From Ramicandelaber brevisporus (taxonomy: Eukaryota; Kickxellomycota; Ramicandelaberales; Ramicandelaberaceae), in contig MU602726.1 in NCBI GenBank assembly GCA_025201865.1, positions 1 through 64,000 of the forward strand: a stretch of 64,000 bases of DNA. The letters run 5' to 3'. The notes below the pieces were generated by a model. It had not been told where the DNA came from. It searched no databases and saw only the letters and a list, made by a program, of their open reading frames with translations. The position numbers were made by a program, and so were the translations under genes. This document shows positions 40,455-48,234 of this stretch, piece after piece (position 1 is the stretch's first letter; the number at the start of each line of letters is the position of its first letter).

Positions 40455-42941
40455 TTAGCGCCAGGCAGGAAGAGAGGAGTCGTCAGGTGCACCTTCCCAA
40501 ATCACAGAAACGCTTTCAGGCGGTGGTGGCAATGGTGTGCTGGATTCAAATGCATCTCCAGTGCGCCGAGTAAGAGTCGATCGATGTCCAGATGTGCTGA
40601 TGTTGCCACTTCCCTGTCCATAAGAATTGTCGCCAACAACCTGAAGCTCTAAGCCATCGTTCGGCCCATTTGTGTTGCCAGCTGAGCCGTGACCGTTGAT
40701 AGCCTCGTCATAAGATGGCAGATTGGCATGTGGAGGCTTAGCAAATGCCAGCGGTCCAGCCCCACCAGTGGCCTTGTTTATCCAGCTGGCAGCTCTACCG
40801 AGCGGACTGGTTGAGACTGCAGGAAGGCGAGAATGTGGCTTCGGCCCACCGCTTGATTGATACTTCGCAGAGCCGCCGAGAATTCCATCGCTGCGGCCGC
40901 GACGCATTGAGTAGATACACAGGCCAAGGACAGCCAGACCAAGGACAAGCAGCGCGGTAATAATGTACAGAAGTGCGTTGTGGTCATCAGATAGGTCTTG
41001 TAGGTCAGCAAATAGACTCTCAGTGTACCTCTCCTCTTCTTCGTCATCAAGATGGTGAGCGTGCTGATGAAGATGCTGATGAAACAAATCTGGGAATTCG
41101 ACTCCAGTCTTTGTAGTTGAACCACCAAACATGGAGCGTTCCTTAGCACTGGGCTGGATCGAGCCAACTGCATGTAAAAGTGCGCTTCCAAGTGTCCATG
41201 AAATTTGGAAGTTGTTGATGGTATCCACCGATTGGAATGGAACACGAGCGCCACTCTCTGCAATATCGCTTGACGCAGCTACATCTGTAATGTGGCCCAT
41301 GACATTAACTCCATGATCGCCTCCGTCGTCTCCGATGCGTGGCACACCAATACCCTCATGGAGCACATTGGCCAGCCAGGCTGCTTTGAAGCACTGCATT
41401 TGATATCTTTCTGGGAACTTAAGTTTCCCAGTCTTTTTATCACGGTGGTCCTGGTCAATTTGATTCCAAGGAGTTGCGCAATAGGAAGAAGCAGTGTGCT
41501 CAAATTCCACAAAGTCCCAAATTCCGCCCAATCCAAGTATTTCATGAGAAGAGTACCAGTATTCTGAGATTCCAATAAACTGCTGGATATCAAAGTCAAT
41601 TTCAGGCGTATGAACTCCGTTAAATAAGCATGGGTCTGTTGGACACTCTGCATGCTTGTTAAGCATGGTTTCGGTTCGACGCAAGCACTCTTGGAACGAT
41701 CCAGTACCATGTAAATATCTCGTTTTGGGTCCATCGCTGCCCTCTAGCGCAGGCACTTGTAAAATGAGATCATGCGGCAGACATGGATCCTCAATTGCAT
41801 GTTCACGAGTTGTTCCTGCCAAATGATCATGCTCGTGTTCATAAAATAGGTCTCTAACATATCTTTTGCGAGCCTCATTCGTTCCATATCCAAGGAATGT
41901 GGTTACAAACACCTTATAAACGTGGCTGTTTCCATCTAAATTCCTCAATGTAATTGTAGATAAATCATCTGCATGCTCAATGGCGACGCTGCCGGTTGGT
42001 TCAAATGCAATCTGAGTGCTCGCACCGCCCATATCCAAGAATCCAAAGGTATGCTTTGATGTAGTATTAGGTTTTAGCTCAATTGCATGGTTGGTTTCAT
42101 CCTCTGCTCCGTGAGCTTGGCGATGAGGTGCATTTGGATCATGGACACCATGACCGCGCTTTTCACCAGTTCGGAGGAAGCCATCCATTAGATAGTTGGT
42201 AGTAAGCCATCCGTAAATACCTTCCATCTCTCCAGAAATCACTCTAATATGCTGAGCGCAATCGCCAACTGCAAAATAATATCGACCTTTAATGAAATCA
42301 CAAGTCTCTTGTAGTACAGCAGCACGCTGATCATCGGGCAAAAGTCGCATACCAGCAGTTGCCAACAAGTACACTGGCGTTGATGGCACCTTGGCAGCTG
42401 GCACTGTCTTCATGGCATACTCAAGAAGTGGCTGCAGATGTTCATGAACTCTCATTGGACGCTTGCCATACGTTGAGATGCCAGGTGTCTCTTTGAAACT
42501 CCAGTGCTTGCCATGTTCGTCACCCTTCTCGATAACAGGCAGTCCGTGAAGCATTGACTTTGCCGCCGCTGATGTTACCGATGCGATGCGCTTAATGTGC
42601 TCTGGATTCTTCCATGAATAAATGTACACGCGAGAACCACTGCTTCCAGCATCGATAACCACCGCGTAGTCACGATGAGCTGCCCACGAATGATCCGTAT
42701 CTGGTTCCTGCATATATGCTGGTGGCTGCGGATGCAATTTGCCCATGGCAGCATATCGGTTCTCGTGAGATGCATGCTGCTGTTCGTGACGGAATGGCAG
42801 TCCAAAGAAGACAATCCACAGCAAAGACAGGCCAGCAATCGCAGCGACTGCATAAAGAATACGCCGTCGCCTTCGCTGCTTCATATACTTGCGTGACGGT
42901 AAGCCGAACGCACCACTGCCTGTTGACAGCATCTGTGCCAC
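40455..42941 (-). CDS. YND1: Golgi/endomembrane apyrase (GDA1/CD39 family), Ynd1/ENTPD4-like
   Basis: This is a nucleoside di/triphosphatase of the GDA1/CD39 superfamily, which in fungi removes GDP/UDP produced by Golgi glycosyltransferases. The 828-residue protein has two membrane anchors, at 28-48 (after a run of Arg) and at about 652-676, with the catalytic domain between. Apyrase-conserved regions seen are ACR1 VVIDAGSSGSRVYIY (94-108), ACR2 LLATAGMRLL, ACR3 ISGEMEGIYGWLTTNYL, and ACR4 FGFLDMGGASTQIAFE. The two-anchor plan and long cytosolic Pro/Ser-rich tail fit Ynd1/ENTPD4/7 rather than single-anchor Gda1. A C-rich end of the catalytic domain (CLPHD, CLRR, CPTDPCLF) fits disulfide bonding. 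Confidence 0.9.
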   Translation of the reverse strand: MAQMLSTGSGAFGLPSRKYMKQRRRRRILYAVAAIAGLSLLWIVFFGLPFRHEQQHASHENRYAAMGKLHPQPPAYMQEPDTDHSWAAHRDYAVVIDAGSSGSRVYIYSWKNPEHIKRIASVTSAAAKSMLHGLPVIEKGDEHGKHWSFKETPGISTYGKRPMRVHEHLQPLLEYAMKTVPAAKVPSTPVYLLATAGMRLLPDDQRAAVLQETCDFIKGRYYFAVGDCAQHIRVISGEMEGIYGWLTTNYLMDGFLRTGEKRGHGVHDPNAPHRQAHGAEDETNHAIELKPNTTSKHTFGFLDMGGASTQIAFEPTGSVAIEHADDLSTITLRNLDGNSHVYKVFVTTFLGYGTNEARKRYVRDLFYEHEHDHLAGTTREHAIEDPCLPHDLILQVPALEGSDGPKTRYLHGTGSFQECLRRTETMLNKHAECPTDPCLFNGVHTPEIDFDIQQFIGISEYWYSSHEILGLGGIWDFVEFEHTASSYCATPWNQIDQDHRDKKTGKLKFPERYQMQCFKAAWLANVLHEGIGVPRIGDDGGDHGVNVMGHITDVAASSDIAESGARVPFQSVDTINNFQISWTLGSALLHAVGSIQPSAKERSMFGGSTTKTGVEFPDLFHQHLHQHAHHLDDEEEERYTESLFADLQDLSDDHNALLYIITALLVLGLAVLGLCIYSMRRGRSDGILGGSAKYQSSGGPKPHSRLPAVSTSPLGRAASWINKATGGAGPLAFAKPPHANLPSYDEAINGHGSAGNTNGPNDGLELQVVGDNSYGQGSGNISTSGHRSTLTRRTGDAFESSTPLPPPPESVSVIWEGAPDDSSLPAWR

Positions 42942-43110
42942 GTATAGTTAGAATTAGGTTGTAGAGAAAAAGTTTCGCTTTGCCAAGAGAGAGAAAGAGA
43001 GGAAGAGAGAAAGCTAGAGAGAGAGATGAGCCTCGACTAGGTGGGGGTGGGCGGATGGAGGTTTTCTGGGGCAGCTGGTAGCCAATATGTAGACACATCA
43101 CATATATACA

Positions 43111-43139
43111 CGTCATGGAAACTGCCGTCATTAATGACG
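43111..43139. promoter_or_regulatory. Cluster of CGTCA half-sites including a 14-bp perfect palindrome
   Basis: CGTCATTAATGACG (43126-43139) is a perfect palindrome of two inverted CGTCA/TGACG half-sites, and a third CGTCA lies at 43111-43115. CGTCA is the half-site bound by ATF/CREB-type bZIP factors; here the spacing is longer than a classical CRE. It lies about 170-185 bp upstream of the apyrase start. Confidence 0.45.
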
Positions 43140-43589
43140 AATGCAACTATAGTGCCATCGGAAGCGAATCAACTTAAACATAAACATGATCATCGCAGCT
43201 CAACCATGTATCATCTTTCGTGATGGTGAACATAACACAAATACACAAAAACAAAAACACAAACACAAAAACACTTCTATTAACCATGATTACTGGCGAG
43301 ATGGCTATATAGAGCTACGTTGCTGTCCATGGTGACTTCGTGTCGAGTATCTTGTATCTTGTATCATCGTCAATGTAGTCAACTGTCTTTGGAAACACAC
43401 ACAAGAGCCATTTGTTCTTTTCTTTTCTTTTCTCTTTCTTTTTTATTTATTTCGCAACATTAGTTTTGGAAATTGTTATCGAATTTCCCCAATTAAATGA
43501 TCATGTTGCTGCTAATTTTGGCTGCGATGAATTTTAAATTCGCAACATTGTGCCACCCACACAAGCGACTTGATCTCCCAAAGGGCGAA

Positions 43590-43614
43590 GCAGATCGGAT
43601 CGTTAACACCCTCT
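43590..43614 (+). promoter_or_regulatory. Shared ribosomal-protein promoter motif, eL18 copy
   Basis: GCAGATCG (43590-43597) and ACCCTCT (43608-43614) lie 60-85 bp upstream of the eL18 ATG. The same pair with nearly the same spacing precedes eL30 (58870-58893). Confidence 0.45.
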
Positions 43615-43674
43615 CTCAGTCCGCATAACAAAAAGATTTAGTTGATCACAGCAGCAGCAGCAGCACCACCAAAC

Positions 43675-44238
43675 ATGGGTATCGACATTAAGAAGCACCA
43701 CGTCAAGAACGGCCACCGCACGGCCCCAAAGAGCGAGGATGTTTACCTTGGTCTGCTTGTTAAGCTGTACCGCTTCCTTGCCCGCCGTACCAACGCCGGC
43801 TTCAACAAGCTCGTTCTGAAGCGTCTCTTCCTTTCTCGCATCAACCGCCCACCAGTATCGATCTCTCAGCTCTCGAAGCAGCTTGCAAAGTCTGGCGAGG
43901 GTAAGATCGCCGTTGTTGTTGGCACCGTCACCGATGATGTGCGTTTCCTGGAGGTTCCAAAGCTGACCGTTGCTGCCCTGCGCTTCACCCGCACTGCTCG
44001 CGCCCGCATCGTCAAGGCTGGCGGTGAGTGCCTGACCCTTGATCAGCTCGCTGTCCGTGCCCCAACCGGCGCCAACACCCTGCTGCTCCGTGGCCGCAAG
44101 ACTGCCCGCGAGGCCGTCAAGCACTTTGGCCGTGCCCCAGGTGTCCCAGGCTCCCACGCCAAGCCATACCTCATCTCCAAGGGCCGCAAGTTCGAGCGCG
44201 CTCGTGGTCGTCGTTCCAGCCGTGGTTACAAGGCTTAA
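43675..44238 (+). CDS. RPL18: 60S ribosomal protein L18 (eL18)
   Basis: This is a cytosolic large-subunit ribosomal protein of 187 residues, the standard eL18 length. It begins [20 protein letters not shown] and ends [10 protein letters not shown], with the family core [20 protein letters not shown]. There is no intron in the coding region. Codon choice is strongly biased to C-ending codons (AAC, GTC, CTC), unlike the neighbouring genes, consistent with high expression. The start at 43675 follows an ACCACCAAAC leader; 11 in-frame upstream codons translate a CAG repeat and are excluded. Confidence 0.98.
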   Translation: MGIDIKKHHVKNGHRTAPKSEDVYLGLLVKLYRFLARRTNAGFNKLVLKRLFLSRINRPPVSISQLSKQLAKSGEGKIAVVVGTVTDDVRFLEVPKLTVAALRFTRTARARIVKAGGECLTLDQLAVRAPTGANTLLLRGRKTAREAVKHFGRAPGVPGSHAKPYLISKGRKFERARGRRSSRGYKA

Positions 44239-44454
44239 GATATTTGCTTTGTTTATTAAAACACCTTACACTACGTTTTTTACTATCCATATAAGCTGGG
44301 GCTGCCTGCACCAATGCGTTTTGTCACCTTCGCCACCGTTGTCGACAGCGTCATAAATGCAGCCGTGAGAGGGGAGAGATGATTAAAACTTAAAAGACGT
44401 GTTTAACATGGGAAGAGGGGGAGATACGTTGAGTTAATTATTTGGTTAACCTGG

Positions 44455-44988
44455 CTAGGCAAAGCCAACAAATGCTGAGATGGCGGCAGCAAGGATAACT
44501 GTGCCAAACGCGAAAACAACCATGTTAGCAGTAGCCTGGTGGTTCATGTTTGACTGTGCGCCGCTACCAGCACCAGCTGTGGCGGAATCGCTCTTGCTGG
44601 CAGACATGGAGCTTGGACCTTTTGCCGAAGCCGTCTTTGCCGCAGCCGACGAGAGACTCGCCAATGACGACGACATTGCTTCTTCCTGGGTCTTGGCCAG
44701 TGCGCAATGATAAGCCGCGTTGTCAGACCACTGCTTCTTGTCAGTATTCTTGGTTGGATCCGAAGGGCATTGCTTGAAACAGAGATGGGCACCCTTTGCG
44801 CTGCTGCACTTGCAGATGGAGTCGGTGAGTGGGCACTCATTGAAGCTGTCCGTGTTGGTTTGCATGCAGAGGTCATACACATTCTGGGCATCACAATCCG
44901 CCTTTACTGTCATGACAAACAGTGCCAGTGGGAGCCAGAGAGCAACGTAGAGCAGCCAGGACGCTGCTGGAGCGTTAGACCATTGCAT
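44455..44988 (-). CDS. GPI-anchored Cys-rich, Ser/Ala-rich surface protein
   Basis: This 177-residue protein has a signal/anchor at about 12-30 (WLLYVALWLPLALFVMTVKA). An 8-cysteine module follows (from DCDAQNVYDLC through CPLTDSICKC and CFKQCPSDP to YHC), then a Ser/Ala/Thr-rich stalk and a hydrophobic C-terminal tail (MVVFAFGTVILAAAISAFVG) expected for GPI attachment. The Cys pattern and CPSDP motif match the fungal family annotated as GPI-anchored serine/threonine-rich proteins, whose function is unknown. It is distinct from CFEM. The start at 44988 is chosen for the signal peptide. Confidence 0.83.
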   Translation of the reverse strand: MQWSNAPAASWLLYVALWLPLALFVMTVKADCDAQNVYDLCMQTNTDSFNECPLTDSICKCSSAKGAHLCFKQCPSDPTKNTDKKQWSDNAAYHCALAKTQEEAMSSSLASLSSAAAKTASAKGPSSMSASKSDSATAGAGSGAQSNMNHQATANMVVFAFGTVILAAAISAFVGFA

Positions 44989-45717
44989 AGTGCTGAGAGT
45001 AAGAAATATATATAGATTGTCGATTAGGCGTGGAGAGATATACTGGAAGATTATGGCACGGCAGGGATACAGTAGAGGCACGATAGAGACACGATAGAGA
45101 TACGGCTCAAGCAGTAGGATGATGGCTATCTATGCACTGTAGTTGTTGCTATTGTATCTGCTGTATCTGCTGTTTCTGTTGTTATATTCGGCGTGTTTGT
45201 TGCCTGAGTGCAGAGTAAAATTGTGTGTCAAGAAGGAAACAAAACAGAGACAAACGAACCAGACGGCCGCTGATAGCGAGAGCCAGCAGAGATCAAATAA
45301 AAAAGAAAGAGAGAAAGAGAGAGAGAGCCTGCGTCGTTCTCTCACATCTACTCTGTCTGCTCACCTAGTTGATCCTTCTTCAGTCCTCGGTGCGAATCAT
45401 TAAGGAGATGAAAACGGGGAGCGATGAGAGATTTCAAGTATTGACGATTTGCACTCAAGAACTTCACACGCTTGTCATTTAGACTCTACAACTTTATCAA
45501 ATCAAATAAAATGAATAAAAAATAAAAAATAAAACTTGGAAAGGCGTGTTGAAAAACAATGAAAGAGATGAAAGAAATTACTGTCTAGGATGATGAATGT
45601 TATGAAGAAGGTGAAAAAAAAATAGAATTTAAATGTATGAATTGATCGATATGTGAATAAATGTGTAATAGAGAAGTATACTTTGGTTTACTGTGAACAA
45701 AGAGTGTTAAAATCAGG
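44989..45717. other. Intergenic region with A/T-rich and GA repeats
   Basis: It includes a TGT/TCT repeat-rich segment (45140-45190), an AAAGAGAG tract (45300-45330), and an A/T-rich AATAAAA-type stretch (45495-45535). Open frames here are low-complexity and not called. Confidence 0.45.
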
Positions 45718-48234
45718 TTACTGAAGGGCTTGATTGGAGTGTTCGGCCTGGCCTTCAACCATGTCAACAAGCATGGAGATTTCGGGCGGAAGTTGGTAAG
45801 CCCGGAGTCCGCGCAAGAGACGACTGTGTCTGCGACTTGTGTCTTCCAGCTCACGTATCTGCGAAATCAATTCACGATTCTCTTCCTCAAGACCACGAAC
45901 ATGGCTGAGAAGGGCATTGATAGTCGCAGTAGCCGCCATAGATCTTTCTGATTGTGAATCGACTGCGCCAGGCTGTCCGAATTGAGACTGCTGCATGGAG
46001 CCATAAAGCGGAGTAAATGTACGAGCAGTTGGTGTCATCGCCAGCGCTGCACCGCCATTTATGGCTGCTTGCTGACTTGCTGGAGTGAATTGGTTGATAG
46101 GCTGCAGAGGCTGTAGAGGCTGTAGAGGCTGCTGGCCAAACGGCTGTGCAGCTTGCTGGCGGAACACTCGAGGCGTTTGTTGGCTAACCGACTGTAAAGT
46201 TGATCGGCTTACAGGTTGAATAACAGTCGAGCTGGGAGTGGAAAGGACTGATGGGACGGCGACCCGAGATGTTGGGCTGAGATGGATTGTAGGACGTGAA
46301 GTCGTAGCCACGCCAGATGTGTTGACAGTTGGTGCAACAAATGAATTTGGCGAATCTAGTCGAGGAATCTTATATCGACCACGACCATCGCTATCAACAA
46401 TACCACTATCATCATCAGAAATTATATCGGGTTGATCCCTGTGATGAATGGATATGCGCGGACGGACTTGAATCTGAGGAGCATCAGAGCGTTGTGGTGC
46501 ATTGGCAGGCGCCATATGCGACATCGGAGCTGAAACCGGAGCTGAAACCGGAGCTGGAGCTGGAGCTGGAGCCGAGTGAGGTGCATGTGGAAGAGGCTGC
46601 ATTGGATACGGCATGGCTGCCACAGCGTCGATGGCTGATGTGATTGACGATGCAGTGAGTGCTGGCTGCGCAGCTGTAGCTGAAGTGGTAGATGTAGGTT
46701 GCTGTTGCAGTCTGGGGGCTTGGGTTGGTTGAAGTGGTGTTTTCTGTGGAACCTGCCATTTCTGCTGTCGCTGTTGTGGTAGATTTTGTGGTAGATGCTG
46801 TGGTAGGTGGTGTGACAGTGTTTGCATCTGTGACAGTGTTTGGGATGGTGATGGCTGTATCTGTGGCTGTAACTGTGGCTGTGGTAGATTTTGTGGTAGA
46901 TTTTGTGGTGGATGGTGTGGCAGTGTTTGCATCTGTGACAGTGTTTGGGATGGTGATGGCTGTATCTGTGGTTGTGGCTGCGGTAGTGGCTGTGGAGCCT
47001 GTGCTGCTGTGGTGGTATTGGGTGTATTCATGCTGTCATCAGAGTGTTGTAAGGCAGGAGTTGTGCTTTTACGAACCTGGCCAGCTGGAGTTGACACTGT
47101 TGATTGTGATGGTAATGTGGCTTTGGACGACTGTCTGTTGGCTGCACTGTCCGGAGTCACTGTCTTCGCATTCTCGCTTCCATCTCCATCGTGCTCAACA
47201 TCATTGTCACCGCCAGCATCATGTCCACTGATGCCAGCTAATCTCTGTAGAGCCTCGTTTTGATGAAGAAGCTCGTCAGCTGGAGCCTCCGCTTTGCCAG
47301 TCATTTCTTCGTATATTCTCTTCATATTCTTGGCAGCTTGAGTATGTTCACCACCAAACATCTCGGCAACACCAAGCGGATTCGATGCATACTCGTCAAA
47401 CAGATTCACAAGATTACGTCTACAGTGGCGACTTGAAGTTTGACATTGTCCAGTTTCGTTAAGTTCATCTGCAATCACTTCGTACAATGCCCACATGTCC
47501 TTAGCGAGCAGCATATATGGACGGTATTTGAGAATAGCCTCCAACATCAGTGCCTTACCAGCCGTTGTAAAGTTGGAGGTTTTGGCTCGACTGGCGGTGC
47601 CGCGCTGCTGTTCAGTACGCGCCGCCGTGACAGGACCACTTGGAGCACTAGTATTGGTGTTGAAAGTATTAGTTTGCTGTCCAGGAGCGACTGCTGAGGC
47701 TGGTGCCAGCGCCAGGGTCGAAGCTGGAGCTGGAACTGTGGCTGTGGCTGCGGTTGGAACAAACGATTGGCTTGCGATAATGTTAGTGGTAGGCGTTGTG
47801 GTATTCGATGATAGTGCGGCTGGATGGTCACTGGCGACTACATTCTGTAAATTATGCTGAGTATGCCTGGGCAAGTTGACAGATCCACTATCGATGAATG
47901 ACTGGGAGACATGTATCGCAGGAGTGTTGCTAGTGTTTGGCGTCTGTTGCGATAGCTGAAGTGGTAATTGCTGGTGTAGCTGTTGTTGCTGTAGCTGTTG
48001 CTGTTGCTGTTGTTGCTGCTGTTGTTGTTGTTGTGATGGTCCGGCAACTGGACGTAAAAGTATTGGCATCCCGCTTCCAGTGTTTGGATATGCGCTTTGC
48101 ACTTGCACTGGTGCCGAAGACTGGGCACCTACGGAGGCGGCAATTAATTGGCCCTCTAACAAATGTAAATTTGGCGCTGGACGGGATGGTGGATGTAAAG
48201 GTATAGTCATGGTATTTAGTTGTTGTTGTGGCAA
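45718..48234 (-). CDS. Gln/Pro-rich protein with a putative DNA-binding helical domain, unknown function
   Basis: This is an 838-residue, mainly disordered protein with two ordered islands. Residues about 225-312 are helical and Trp/basic-rich (AGKALMLEAILKYRPYMLLA, KDMWALYEVIADELNETG, SSRHCRRNLVNLFDEYASNP), resembling Myb/SANT-like or MADF-like DNA-binding modules; this is a structural impression, not a family match. Near the C-terminus (about 780-815) is a short coiled coil (HVRGLEEENRELISQIRELE). Poly-Gln lies at 68-80, and a 35-residue Gln/Pro repeat occurs twice. A transcription-regulator role is plausible but unproven. Met9 (48210) is an alternative start. Confidence 0.8.
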   Translation of the reverse strand: MPQQQLNTMTIPLHPPSRPAPNLHLLEGQLIAASVGAQSSAPVQVQSAYPNTGSGMPILLRPVAGPSQQQQQQQQQQQQQLQQQQLHQQLPLQLSQQTPNTSNTPAIHVSQSFIDSGSVNLPRHTQHNLQNVVASDHPAALSSNTTTPTTNIIASQSFVPTAATATVPAPASTLALAPASAVAPGQQTNTFNTNTSAPSGPVTAARTEQQRGTASRAKTSNFTTAGKALMLEAILKYRPYMLLAKDMWALYEVIADELNETGQCQTSSRHCRRNLVNLFDEYASNPLGVAEMFGGEHTQAAKNMKRIYEEMTGKAEAPADELLHQNEALQRLAGISGHDAGGDNDVEHDGDGSENAKTVTPDSAANRQSSKATLPSQSTVSTPAGQVRKSTTPALQHSDDSMNTPNTTTAAQAPQPLPQPQPQIQPSPSQTLSQMQTLPHHPPQNLPQNLPQPQLQPQIQPSPSQTLSQMQTLSHHLPQHLPQNLPQQRQQKWQVPQKTPLQPTQAPRLQQQPTSTTSATAAQPALTASSITSAIDAVAAMPYPMQPLPHAPHSAPAPAPAPVSAPVSAPMSHMAPANAPQRSDAPQIQVRPRISIHHRDQPDIISDDDSGIVDSDGRGRYKIPRLDSPNSFVAPTVNTSGVATTSRPTIHLSPTSRVAVPSVLSTPSSTVIQPVSRSTLQSVSQQTPRVFRQQAAQPFGQQPLQPLQPLQPINQFTPASQQAAINGGAALAMTPTARTFTPLYGSMQQSQFGQPGAVDSQSERSMAATATINALLSHVRGLEEENRELISQIRELEDTSRRHSRLLRGLRAYQLPPEISMLVDMVEGQAEHSNQALQ
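46776..46985 (-). repeat. 105-bp in-frame tandem repeat, two copies
   Basis: Two adjacent 105-bp units (offset checked on TTTGCATCTG at 46821 and 46926) encode a 35-residue Gln/Pro/Ser repeat containing IQPSPSQTLSQMQTL. A few substitutions separate them, so the duplication is not brand new. Confidence 0.85.

Larger units (their letters stand above)
42942..43674. promoter_or_regulatory. Divergent region apyrase / eL18 with GA tract, CRE-like palindrome and AC repeats
   Basis: The region contains a GA-rich tract (42985-43030), a CGTCA cluster (43111-43139), an ACAAAAAC repeat (43230-43275) and the eL18 proximal promoter. No coding region was recognised. Confidence 0.5.

Noticed and set aside
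43603-44157. 184-codon open frame antisense to eL18
   Set aside because: Strong C-ending codon bias of eL18 removes stops from the antisense strand; the translation has no family features.
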